Below are positions 1 through 8,375 of a DNA stretch of 32,825 nt, one piece after another. Positions within the stretch are counted from its first letter, which is position 1; each line of letters opens with the position of its first letter. The notes below the pieces were generated by a model that saw only the letters and a program-made list of their open reading frames with translations, made no database searches and was not told the origin of the DNA. The position numbers and the translations under genes were made by a program. Source of the DNA: a bacterium. GTDB lineage: Bacteria > Bdellovibrionota > Bacteriovoracia > Bacteriovoracales > Bacteriovoracaceae. The DNA is taken from assembly GCA_030425045.1 (NCBI GenBank), contig JAUHVL010000033.1, positions 1 through 32,825 on the forward strand. The letters run 5' to 3'.

Positions 1-2573
1 GTTTTTCTGAAGAGATGGCCAATCCACTTATTCAAAATATAACTAAGTTTGATAAGCTTACAAATGATAGATTTCACCAGATTGAACTTCCTCTCGTTAA
101 TTTAGATCATGAATTAAAAGCTGAAACGATCTCATTAGAGATGAGTGATGAGGATCTTCTTAAGTTAAGTGATGATCGTTGTTTAGCGCTCTCTCTTGAT
201 GAGCTAAAGACAATAAAAAAATACTATCAAACACTTGGTAGATGGCCTACGGATGTTGAACTAGAAATTCTTGCTCAAACATGGAGTGAACATTGTAAGC
301 ATAAAATATTTGCCGCAAATATCAATTATTCAGAAAGTAATAGTCATCAGTATAAAAAAATTGAAAATAAAAAGATAAACTCTCTTTATAAAAGTTACGT
401 AAAAAAAGCGACCAAAGATGTAGAACAGCAAAGAGGGATCGATTGGCTTATTAGTGTTTTCAGCGATAACGCTGGTATTGTTCGTTTTGACGAAAAGCTA
501 GATCTCTGTATTAAGGTTGAGACTCATAATTCACCTTCAGCTCTTGATCCTTATGGTGGGGCTTTAACTGGCATTTTGGGTGTTAATAGAGATGTACTCG
601 GTACCGGTATGGGGGCAAGACCTATTGCCAATACCAATGTATTTTGTGTTGGTCCTTATACATGGCCTCGCAAAGGTTACAACGATCATATGCCACTTGG
701 ATTAATGAATCCTTCAGAAATCCTAACGGGAGTTCATAAAGGTGTAGTCGATGGTGGGAATAAAAGTGGTATCCCCACTGTAAATGGAGCGATGGCCTTC
801 GATCCTTGTTTTAGTGGAAAACCTCTTGTTTTTTGTGGAACAGTTGGCACCCTTCCTCCTAAATTAAATTCAGGTCGAGACTCTGGTAAAAAGTACGCAC
901 AAGCTGGTGATCATATTATTGTGGTCGGTGGATCAGTTGGTGCTGATGGTATTCATGGAGCAACTTTTAGTTCAAAGGAATTAGACGAATCTCCTCCCGC
1001 TACAGCGGTACAAATTGGAGATCCCATTACTCAAAAAAGAGTTGGTGACTTTTTAATGGAGGCGAGAGAGTTAGAATATTATTCTTCCATTACCGACAAT
1101 GGTGCTGGTGGTTTATCGAGTTCGGTTGGAGAAATGGCCGAAGCGACCAATGGGGCAAAAATTGATTTAAGTCTCTGTCCTTTGAAATATCCTGGGCTAT
1201 CCCCATGGGAAGTTATGATTTCTGAATCGCAAGAAAGAATGACTCTCGCCGTTCCAAAAGAAAACGTAGAAAAAATTATTGAGCTCGCTAACAGACGAAA
1301 TGTTCAAATTGTCGATATTGGAGAATTTACTGATACTGGTCGATTTGAAATATTTTGGAAAGATGAGTTAGTAGGGGATTTAACTCTTGAATTTATGCAT
1401 GATGGTCTACCCCCGATGAATTTAGAAGCCGTTTGGGAAGGGCCGAGAGAGATAAATCACTGGATGCCTCAAGAGCAAAAATTAAATTCAGTTGGCGTTT
1501 TAGAATCTTTAAAGACAGTACTTGCAGATGAAAATATTGCTTCAAAAAAATATTGGGTAAAACAATATGACCATGAAGTTCAAGCCGCAACGGTCATAAG
1601 ACCTTTTGTCGGGGCTGAGCAGAAAACTCCAAATGATAGTGGTGTAATCGCTCTTGGTGTTCACGGGGGTGAAGAGACAAACGGAGTCGCTATCTCTTGC
1701 GGCTTAGCTTATCAATTATCTCACGATGATCCTTATATTATGGCCGTAACTGCCGTGGATGAAGCTGTACGAAATTGTGTCTCTCAAGGTGCAAACCCAG
1801 AATATATTTGCTTACTTGATAATTTTTGTTGGCCAGATCCTGTCGTAAGTCAAAAAAATCCTGATGGTCGTTATAAACTAGGCCAGCTAGTTCGTACTTG
1901 TGAAGGTCTTTATGATGTTTGTGTCACTTACGGAATGCCTTTGGTTTCAGGTAAAGACAGTATGAAAAATGACTTTAAGGGACGAAACCGAAAAGGTGAA
2001 AAACTTGAAATTTCAATTGAGCCGACATTACTTGTTACAGCAATGGCGAAAATTGATATTGAAGACAGTGTATCATCTGATGTTAAAAATGTTGATGATT
2101 TGATGTACTTTATAAATGCACAGACGGGTCAATATTCACTTAAAAACTCTGTTTACTCACAATACTTTAATTCAGAATTTGATGATCTCAGAACTCCGGA
2201 TATGGCCAAAAATATTGAGTTCTATAAAAAGGTTTTTAATTACAACCGCACACATGGCCTTAAGTCTAGTCATGATGTTAGTGAAGGTGGCGTCCTCGTT
2301 TCTATTGTAGAATCACTTTTTTCATCTTTGGATGATATTTCTTTTGGAATTGATTTAGTTGATGAGAAAGAAGATTTTTATTTTTCAGAAGGAACGGGTG
2401 GTTTTGTTGTTAGTATTAATCCAAATAATCGTGAGGTCTTTGAAAATACATTCACTGGACAATTTAACTTTCTAGGAGAATTAAACTCTTCTGGTGTGAT
2501 TAAAATTAAAGATGATTCATTGTGCTTGGAAGATCTTTATACTAAGTGGCAAGGTCCATGGGGAGAAAACTAA
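1..2573 (+). CDS. purL: Phosphoribosylformylglycinamidine synthase, PurS-PurL fusion type (5' end cut off)
   Basis: This enzyme makes FGAM from FGAR, ATP and ammonia supplied by PurQ (purine synthesis step 4, cytoplasm). Family motifs are present: SEHCKHK at residues 91-97 counted from the ATG at 15, then ETHNSPSALDPYGG, GMGARPI, VSGKDSMK and HDVSEGG. The reading frame stays open upstream of that ATG to the window edge (codons for F-S-E-E precede it), and there is no Shine-Dalgarno at a usable distance. The residues around the ATG (EEMANPLIQN) resemble the C-terminus of PurS (LLANPVIE-like). I therefore infer that the real start lies outside the window and that PurS is fused in front. At least 852 residues is longer than the usual small PurL (about 740) and shorter than the E. 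coli enzyme (about 1295), which carries its own glutaminase. The next gene supplies PurQ. Family call firm; the PurS fusion is inference. Confidence 0.95.
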   Translation, partial: FSEEMANPLIQNITKFDKLTNDRFHQIELPLVNLDHELKAETISLEMSDEDLLKLSDDRCLALSLDELKTIKKYYQTLGRWPTDVELEILAQTWSEHCKHKIFAANINYSESNSHQYKKIENKKINSLYKSYVKKATKDVEQQRGIDWLISVFSDNAGIVRFDEKLDLCIKVETHNSPSALDPYGGALTGILGVNRDVLGTGMGARPIANTNVFCVGPYTWPRKGYNDHMPLGLMNPSEILTGVHKGVVDGGNKSGIPTVNGAMAFDPCFSGKPLVFCGTVGTLPPKLNSGRDSGKKYAQAGDHIIVVGGSVGADGIHGATFSSKELDESPPATAVQIGDPITQKRVGDFLMEARELEYYSSITDNGAGGLSSSVGEMAEATNGAKIDLSLCPLKYPGLSPWEVMISESQERMTLAVPKENVEKIIELANRRNVQIVDIGEFTDTGRFEIFWKDELVGDLTLEFMHDGLPPMNLEAVWEGPREINHWMPQEQKLNSVGVLESLKTVLADENIASKKYWVKQYDHEVQAATVIRPFVGAEQKTPNDSGVIALGVHGGEETNGVAISCGLAYQLSHDDPYIMAVTAVDEAVRNCVSQGANPEYICLLDNFCWPDPVVSQKNPDGRYKLGQLVRTCEGLYDVCVTYGMPLVSGKDSMKNDFKGRNRKGEKLEISIEPTLLVTAMAKIDIEDSVSSDVKNVDDLMYFINAQTGQYSLKNSVYSQYFNSEFDDLRTPDMAKNIEFYKKVFNYNRTHGLKSSHDVSEGGVLVSIVESLFSSLDDISFGIDLVDEKEDFYFSEGTGGFVVSINPNNREVFENTFTGQFNFLGELNSSGVIKIKDDSLCLEDLYTKWQGPWGEN

Positions 2574-3316
2574 TGAGCAAAGTTAAGGTTTTAGTTTTAA
2601 CTGGTGATGGAATTAATTGTGAAAAAGAAAGTGCGAGGGCCTTTGAACTGGCAGGAGCCCTGTCAACAATTGTTCATATTAACGATCTTTTGGAAAATAA
2701 AAATCAACTCGAACAGTTTCAAATTCTTTGCCTGCCTGGAGGTTTTTCTTTTGGAGATGAGCTAGGTAGTGGTCAAATCTTGGCCCATAAAATTAAGTAT
2801 GGATTGAAAGACGAGTTTTATCGCTTTGTCGAAGATAAAAAACCAATTCTCGGTATCTGTAATGGTTTTCAAGTTTTAACTAAGTTAGGTCTTTTACCTG
2901 ATTATCAATCTGAGCGTACGGTAGCGTTAGATCATAATCTTAGTCATAAATTTATCGATAAATGGACAGAGCTTCAAGTTGAGAATGAGACTGTTTGTAA
3001 GTGGACAAAAAATATAAAGACTATTTCACTTCCTATACGCCATGGTGAAGGAAGAGTGTGTTTTCCAAAAGGTAAAGAAAGTGAAGTGTATACTCACTTA
3101 AAAGAAAATGGTCAGATAGCCCTTCGTTACACTCAAAACCCAAATGGTTCTTCATATGATATCGCAGGGATTTGTGACAAAAATGGCCTAATTTTTGGTC
3201 TTATGCCTCATCCTGAAGCCGCCGTTTCTCATTTTTCTCACGTAAAAGGATCGGGAACGCAAGATAAAATGGGTGAAGGTCTTACAATGTTTAAAAATAT
3301 TCTGGAGATATTTTAA
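2573..3316 (+). CDS. purQ: FGAM synthase glutaminase subunit PurQ
   Basis: This is a class I glutamine amidotransferase that releases ammonia from glutamine for PurL. The nucleophile Cys96 sits in GICNGFQ, and the His213/Glu215 pair in MPHPEAA completes the triad. The oxyanion region LPGGFSFGDELGSG is intact. The start is the ATG overlapping the purL stop by one base (TAATG), preceded by GGGAG seven bases upstream. A longer reading from 2546 would only add nine residues that overlap purL, so I rejected it. The product is 247 residues, a little above the roughly 225 of Bacillus-type PurQ. The one-base overlaps with purL and purH suggest translational coupling, fitting a 1:1 complex. Confidence 0.96.
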   Translation: MSKVKVLVLTGDGINCEKESARAFELAGALSTIVHINDLLENKNQLEQFQILCLPGGFSFGDELGSGQILAHKIKYGLKDEFYRFVEDKKPILGICNGFQVLTKLGLLPDYQSERTVALDHNLSHKFIDKWTELQVENETVCKWTKNIKTISLPIRHGEGRVCFPKGKESEVYTHLKENGQIALRYTQNPNGSSYDIAGICDKNGLIFGLMPHPEAAVSHFSHVKGSGTQDKMGEGLTMFKNILEIF

Positions 3317-4866
3317 TGATAAAAATTAAAAGAGCGTTAATAAGTGTTTCTGATAAAACGGGAGTTTTAACTTTTGCTAAATTCTTGGTGGATAAAAATG
3401 TAGAAATTATTTCGACAGGTGGTACAGCAAAACTACTAATTGATAATGGAATTGAAATAACGCCAATAGAAAAAGTTACAGGTAATCCCGAAGCTTTTGG
3501 TGGAAGAATGAAAACGATCAGTTTTCAAATTGAATCAGCTCTTCTTTTTAGAAGAGATAATGATCAAGATGTCGCTCAAGCAAAAGAGCTTGGGATCGTC
3601 GCCATCGATCTCGTGGTCTGTAACCTTTATCCATTTCAAGAAGTAGCAAGACAACAAAGTGATATCGATACTCTTATTGAAAATATTGATATCGGTGGCC
3701 CTACCATGATTAGAGCTGCGGCAAAAAACTATAAGTCTATTTTAGTGGCCACAGATCCTTCTCAGTATAAGTCAATTATGAGTGAGGATTATACAGAAGA
3801 ATTTAGTCGAAACTTAGCACTTCAAGCTTTTAGGCACACGGCCCTTTATGATGGATTTATAACCAATACATTAGAAAAGAGATTTGAAGATGAGAATTTC
3901 ACTGCGAGTTTTTCCACTAAACAAGGTCAAGAATTAAGATACGGAGAGAACCCTCATCAAAAGGCCTATGTTGTTTCAGATGGTATTAGTGAAAGTTTAG
4001 CTCAGGTTGTTCCACTTCAGGGAAAGGCCCTTAGTTATAATAACTATCTTGATGCCGATGCAGCTTTTCGATGTAATAACGATATCAATGAGTTCAGTCA
4101 TCCAGACTTTAAAAACTGCGTAACCATTATTAAACATGCTAACCCATGTGGTTGTGCTCTTGCCTCAAATCCATTAGATGCATTAGAGCTTGCTTGGAAC
4201 GGTGATCCTATCAGCAGTTTTGGCTCCATTATTTGCTTTAATCATCCAGTTAACCTTGAGCAAGCTAATTGGTTAAGTGATAAATTTGTTGAAGTATTAA
4301 TTGCTCCTTCTTTTTCAACAGAAGCAAAAGAAGTGTTTGCTAGGAAAAAGAACTTAAGGTTATTAAATCTTAAGCCTGGTCACTCTCAAAAAGAATATAT
4401 GGTGAGAACGATCTCTGGTGGTCTCGTTGTTCAAGAAGAAGATTCAATATTTTCAGAAAATTGGGAATCGTCTACATCGCAAAAAATGAACGAAACTCAT
4501 ATTGAGCTAGCTAAGTTTGGGCAGAGAGTGGCAAAGCACTTAAAAAGTAATGCCATTGCTCTTGTTTCTAGTAGTGATAAAGGATTCTTTCTTGCTGGAG
4601 CAGGAATGGGCAATCCAAATAGGCTCATTAGTTTAGAGCAATCAATTAATAAAGCGAAAGAGAATAAGTTAACAAACTTTGAAGATATGGTACTCATCAG
4701 TGATGCATTTTTTCCTTTCAGGGATAATATAGATCTTGCTCATTCATTTGGAATTAAAAATATTTTACAACCTGGTGGTTCAATTAAAGATAGCGAGGTT
4801 GTACAGGCTTGTGATGAGTATGGAATTGCCATGATGTTTTCTAAACAAAGACATTTTAGACATTAA
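3316..4866 (+). CDS. purH: Bifunctional AICAR transformylase / IMP cyclohydrolase
   Basis: This enzyme catalyses the last two steps to IMP: formyl transfer from 10-formyl-THF to AICAR, then ring closure. The N-terminal MGS-like cyclohydrolase domain begins with RALISVSDKTG and contains STGGT and GGRMKT. The C-terminal transformylase domain carries RYGENPHQKA and IIKHANPCGCA, whose Lys273-His274 correspond to the catalytic pair known from E. coli (266/267). At 516 residues it matches the family (E. coli 529). The ATG overlaps the purQ stop by one base (TAATG). It sits third in the pur operon, with purM 20 bases downstream. Nothing odd was seen. Confidence 0.97.
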   Translation: MIKIKRALISVSDKTGVLTFAKFLVDKNVEIISTGGTAKLLIDNGIEITPIEKVTGNPEAFGGRMKTISFQIESALLFRRDNDQDVAQAKELGIVAIDLVVCNLYPFQEVARQQSDIDTLIENIDIGGPTMIRAAAKNYKSILVATDPSQYKSIMSEDYTEEFSRNLALQAFRHTALYDGFITNTLEKRFEDENFTASFSTKQGQELRYGENPHQKAYVVSDGISESLAQVVPLQGKALSYNNYLDADAAFRCNNDINEFSHPDFKNCVTIIKHANPCGCALASNPLDALELAWNGDPISSFGSIICFNHPVNLEQANWLSDKFVEVLIAPSFSTEAKEVFARKKNLRLLNLKPGHSQKEYMVRTISGGLVVQEEDSIFSENWESSTSQKMNETHIELAKFGQRVAKHLKSNAIALVSSSDKGFFLAGAGMGNPNRLISLEQSINKAKENKLTNFEDMVLISDAFFPFRDNIDLAHSFGIKNILQPGGSIKDSEVVQACDEYGIAMMFSKQRHFRH

Positions 4867-4886
4867 ATAATGATAAAGGGTTGAAT

Positions 4887-5852
4887 ATGAGTGAAGGATA
4901 TAAGGCCGCTGGTGTAGATATTGAAAAAGGTGATGAGTTAGTTGAACGTATAAAGAAAAAAGTTCAATCAACTTATGGTGATCGCGTATATGCAGGAGTT
5001 GGTGGTTTTGCCTGTCTTTATAAAGCGGGAGATCGTTTTTTGGCCGCGGGAACTGATGGTGTCGGGACGAAACTAAAATTAGCTCAGAAACTTAATACTC
5101 ATAATACGATAGGAATTGATTTGGTCGCTATGTGTATCAACGATATTCTCTGCACAGGGGCGAGACCATTATTTTTCATGGATTATCTCGCCTGTGGTTC
5201 GTTAGATTTAGAGATAAGTGAGGCCATTATTGATGGCGTTGTGAAAGGTTGTCAGTTAAGTGAAGCGGCCCTCATTGGTGGCGAGACAGCAGAAATGCCT
5301 GGTTTTTATGGTGTCGGTGAATATGACCTCGCGGGATTTGCCGTTGGGGAAGTATTCGAAAACGAACTTTTAGATGGATCAAAAATTAAAAGTGGTGATA
5401 CATTAATTGGTCTTAAATCATCAGGTTTTCATTCAAACGGATATTCCCTCGTTAGAAAGTTAATAAAAGATGATGAAATTGAATTAATGAAAGATTGTTT
5501 AAGGCCTACTGAAATTTATTGGTCTGCTGTGAAAACAATATTACCTCTCGTGTCAGGTTTATCTCATATTACGGGAGGAGGCTTTTCAAATATTGCTCGA
5601 ATGAATAAAAACTTCAACTACCATATAGATGATTTAACTTTTTTAGAAACGAAACCAAGTTTTATGACTGAGATTTGTCAAAGAAGTGGACTATCAACAA
5701 AAGAACTTTTCGAAGTCTTTAATATGGGAATAGGTATGATTATCTGTACGGATAAACCTGATCAAGTCATGGAAAAGCTAAATGGAGCACATGGTGCAAT
5801 CGTGCTCGGCCATGTTGAGAATGGAAATGGTCAGGTAATATTTTCCAATTAA
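4887..5852 (+). CDS. purM: Phosphoribosylformylglycinamidine cyclo-ligase (AIR synthetase)
   Basis: This enzyme closes the imidazole ring, converting FGAM to AIR with ATP, so it uses the product of PurL/PurQ directly. Family motifs are AGTDGVGTKLKLA (N-terminal ATP-binding part), INDILCTGARPLFFMDY, LIGGETAEMPGFY and HITGGGFSNI. The length of 321 residues is slightly shorter than E. coli PurM (345). I chose the ATG at 4887 because AAAGGG lies six bases upstream; a TTG two codons earlier is less likely. It is the last gene of the pur operon. The following 54 bases are AT-rich, and I see no strong terminator before the PilZ gene. Confidence 0.95.
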   Translation: MSEGYKAAGVDIEKGDELVERIKKKVQSTYGDRVYAGVGGFACLYKAGDRFLAAGTDGVGTKLKLAQKLNTHNTIGIDLVAMCINDILCTGARPLFFMDYLACGSLDLEISEAIIDGVVKGCQLSEAALIGGETAEMPGFYGVGEYDLAGFAVGEVFENELLDGSKIKSGDTLIGLKSSGFHSNGYSLVRKLIKDDEIELMKDCLRPTEIYWSAVKTILPLVSGLSHITGGGFSNIARMNKNFNYHIDDLTFLETKPSFMTEICQRSGLSTKELFEVFNMGIGMIICTDKPDQVMEKLNGAHGAIVLGHVENGNGQVIFSN

Positions 5853-5906
5853 TTCAATATTTACGACGAATAAAATAAATTTTATAAATTTTCCGTAAAG
5901 TAAGTT

Positions 5907-6599
5907 ATGGAAAATGAATCATTTCGCTACGATAGTAATGAAACTATTATTTTAGGGTTATTAGATAAAATAACTTCTGAAAAACAAGAAATTACTTTTT
6001 GGCAAAATATTAATAACAAGAGAATAGTTTATAAGGGATATGTTTTTGACCTCGATCCCTATAAGAAAATCTTTATTATAAAGTCCTTAAAAAATGAGTT
6101 ACTTCTCAAGTTACAAAAAGGACATCCTGTTTATTTTCATGCAAATGAAAGAAGTATGATATTTAAATCTGAAGATTATGTAAGAGAAGGGTCTTTACTC
6201 ATACTACCTATACCAAGACAGGTTAAGCTTAATGAACAGCGGTCATCTGTTCGATTTAATTTAAAGAAACATTTATTACGCTCAGTTCAGCATCAAAAAG
6301 AAGTGGGAGTTCCTGGTAGTGGTAAGTTTAAAACTTTTTCAGTTAATTGCTTAGATATTTCTCAAACTGGTATTGCCCTTGAAATTAATTCATCACACCT
6401 TACTCGCTATATAATTGGTGAGAAAATTGTGATTAAAGAAGTTGCAGGAATCCCCGTCAACAATATTGAGGCCGAAGTTATTCATATCTGTCCATTGGGT
6501 AAAAATAATAAGCTCTTTAGAGCAGGGCTTGTTTTTACAAAAACACTCACACCAAAAATTATTAGAGATATTTTATTTACAGGAAATGTCTCCGTATAG
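5907..6599 (+). CDS. PilZ-domain protein (probable c-di-GMP receptor)
   Basis: The C-terminal half carries both halves of the PilZ c-di-GMP site: R112-SSV-R116 (RxxxR) and D150-I-S152-QT-G155 (DxSxxG). The first 110 residues form a beta-rich N-terminal domain, as in YcgR-like proteins, in which this part often passes the signal on or contacts a partner. There is no signal peptide or membrane helix, so it should be cytoplasmic. The partner cannot be told from the sequence. It is followed after eight bases by two small secreted-protein genes on the same strand, probably co-transcribed. The Shine-Dalgarno is weak. PilZ assignment is good; the output function is unknown. Confidence 0.85.
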   Translation: MENESFRYDSNETIILGLLDKITSEKQEITFWQNINNKRIVYKGYVFDLDPYKKIFIIKSLKNELLLKLQKGHPVYFHANERSMIFKSEDYVREGSLLILPIPRQVKLNEQRSSVRFNLKKHLLRSVQHQKEVGVPGSGKFKTFSVNCLDISQTGIALEINSSHLTRYIIGEKIVIKEVAGIPVNNIEAEVIHICPLGKNNKLFRAGLVFTKTLTPKIIRDILFTGNVSV

Positions 6600-6607
6600 G
6601 ATGAAAG

Positions 6608-6925
6608 ATGAAATTATTTGTTTTATTATGCTTATTTACTTCACACTCCGTTTTCTCTCAAACAAATGCTGAACTTCAGCAACAGTTACTCGATCTGCAA
6701 AAGAGAATGAATGCCATGGAAAAAGGGAAAACGAAAAGTAACGGATTAAAAGTGAAGGACTTTGGAGGAAAAGAAACGAATGCTCCAGCAAATAGAGTCG
6801 GCAATTCAGGTTCTCAGATTCCTGAATCAAAAATGAGAGAAGTTATGGAATCTCTAAAAAAGGGAGATGCTTATATGAAAGAACGAGATCAACTTTTAAA
6901 AGAGATGGAAGATGAAGGTCTTTAG
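6608..6925 (+). CDS. Small secreted protein with a short coiled coil
   Basis: I do not recognise this 105-residue protein. It begins with a signal peptide (hydrophobic about residues 3-17, likely cleavage after VFS or near TNA). A short heptad-like stretch follows (AELQQQLLDLQKRMNAME), then a Lys/Gly/Asn-rich low-complexity linker, and a charged helical C-terminus (MREVMESLKKGDAYMKERD and on). There are no cysteines after the signal peptide. The ATG has AGGA six bases upstream. The gene follows the PilZ gene by eight bases and overlaps the next gene by 14, so the three probably form one operon. A periplasmic or surface role is inferred only from the signal peptide. Confidence 0.7.
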   Translation: MKLFVLLCLFTSHSVFSQTNAELQQQLLDLQKRMNAMEKGKTKSNGLKVKDFGGKETNAPANRVGNSGSQIPESKMREVMESLKKGDAYMKERDQLLKEMEDEGL

Positions 6926-7586
6926 TTTTTTAATCTTTTTACTTGTTTTTAGTGTAAGCGCAGCAGATTTAACTAAAATATTTAACGTAGGTAGTGGCCA
7001 AATCTATAAAATGACAAGTGATGGTTATCCAACATCTACGGTAACGATTTATTATACAAATGTTAAAAAAGAAAAGCTCTGGGTCGAGTTTTTTATTGAA
7101 AGTGGAGAAGGGCTTTTAAAAACAGGACTCTGGCAGCAGTTTGCATTTGAAAGTAAGGACGCCAAAAATATGAATTTAGTTGCGGGGTATATAAAAGATT
7201 ATTCAATGCCTGTGGCGGAAAAATTACCTCAAGAGAACTTAAAGGGAAGTGATAGTTTAAAAATGTCGCAGTTTTTATTTCAAGACCCAGAAAAAATTAA
7301 AAAACACTTTATAAAAAAAGAAGAGGTTTCTGTACCTGCAGGCACAGTTAATACTTCAAAGTATAAAATTGTTGGAAATGACCAAACAATTGAGTTTTGG
7401 TTGGCCGAAGACTCAACTCCACTCGTAATGGTGAAACTTATTTCGACGGGAAAAAAGAAAGTTAATAATTATCAAATGGAACTGATCACTCTTGCCGCAA
7501 ATGTAAAAGCTAAAATAGATCCAAATAATGCAAGAGAGCTCTCTGAAAAAATGAGAAAAGTGCTAGAGTCCACTCCTGTTAATTAA
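6912..7586 (+). CDS. Secreted beta-rich protein of unknown function
   Basis: This 224-residue protein has a signal peptide (residues 1-17, cleavage probably at VSA-AD). The mature part alternates short beta-like segments. A central segment (about 140-185, with VPAGTVNTSKYKI and then IEFWLAEDSTPLVMVKL) resembles in layout the periplasmic DUF3108/LolA-like folds, where a modified substrate or lipid is held by a beta sheet. That likeness is by eye only. It overlaps the preceding small gene by 14 bases, with AGAG seven bases before its ATG inside that gene, so the two are probably translated together. It ends eight bases into the convergent menC gene. There are no catalytic motifs. Confidence 0.7.
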   Translation: MKVFSFLIFLLVFSVSAADLTKIFNVGSGQIYKMTSDGYPTSTVTIYYTNVKKEKLWVEFFIESGEGLLKTGLWQQFAFESKDAKNMNLVAGYIKDYSMPVAEKLPQENLKGSDSLKMSQFLFQDPEKIKKHFIKKEEVSVPAGTVNTSKYKIVGNDQTIEFWLAEDSTPLVMVKLISTGKKKVNNYQMELITLAANVKAKIDPNNARELSEKMRKVLESTPVN

Positions 7587-8373
7587 GGCCATGGTACTCA
7601 TCAGGCCAAAAACTTGCCAAGTAGGATAAAAAAGGTTTCAAATAATTAGTTTCATAACAATGACTTAAGACCACTCTGTGATTAGTCTCTTTTAATTTAA
7701 TTAACTCATAACAGTCGCCAAATAATGAAGGTTTGATAACAAGGATTTTGTTTTTTTCTGTTAGTGCATGAGATAGGTTTTCATCAAAAGCGTGTGGTAT
7801 TTTTAAATTTTTATAATCGCTGTAACCTTTAAAAGGTTCTTCAAAATAATCAATTTGATGGTGAAAATCTTTAAGTTGATTCCAGAAGTATTGTAATTTC
7901 TCTAAATTGAGATTTTGATTAGCATCCAGTCTGATCTTTAAATGACTATTATTCTTGAGACAGCTTATAATATGGCCCAACTCTTCATCAGGTTGGGATC
8001 GGCCTATTTTGACTTTAATAACAGATGCACTGATTTCACTATCTAATTCTTTTGCTTGATATAAGTGAGATACTTTTAATGATTTAAACGGTGTAATGAG
8101 ATTTTCTTGTTGTAAAAGTAAATGTGATAAAACAAATTTAACTTCTGGTAACAAACCCCTTTGTTTTAAAGTTTCTTTATCTATATGTATATTTTTTAAT
8201 TGATCTATAATTTTATCTAGTGATGATCTATTAAAACCTGGAATATAGCTAATTTCAGACTGATATTGTTTAAACTCAAGGGGAATGGTGATTTTTTTAT
8301 AATTCCAGCACCCATTACTTTTGTTAAGTGGGCTTTCAAATATTGTCTCTGTCGCAGGTTTTATCTTAAGCAT
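7579..8373 (-). CDS. menC: o-Succinylbenzoate synthase (MenC)
   Basis: This enolase-superfamily enzyme dehydrates SHCHC to o-succinylbenzoate in menaquinone synthesis. Catalytic residues line up: K120-x-K122 (VIKVKIG), metal ligand D150 (RLDANQN), E178/E179 (FEEP), D197 (FDEN) and K214 (VIKPS). The spacing from K122 to D150 (28) and to E179 is the same as in E. coli MenC. At 264 residues it is short compared with about 320 in E. coli, mainly through a small capping domain. It is the last gene of the men operon, two bases after menA. Sequence alone could also suggest a dipeptide epimerase, but the neighbours make MenC the clear choice. Confidence 0.9.
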   Translation of the reverse strand: MLKIKPATETIFESPLNKSNGCWNYKKITIPLEFKQYQSEISYIPGFNRSSLDKIIDQLKNIHIDKETLKQRGLLPEVKFVLSHLLLQQENLITPFKSLKVSHLYQAKELDSEISASVIKVKIGRSQPDEELGHIISCLKNNSHLKIRLDANQNLNLEKLQYFWNQLKDFHHQIDYFEEPFKGYSDYKNLKIPHAFDENLSHALTEKNKILVIKPSLFGDCYELIKLKETNHRVVLSHCYETNYLKPFLSYLASFWPDEYHGLN

Positions 8374-8375
8374 GA

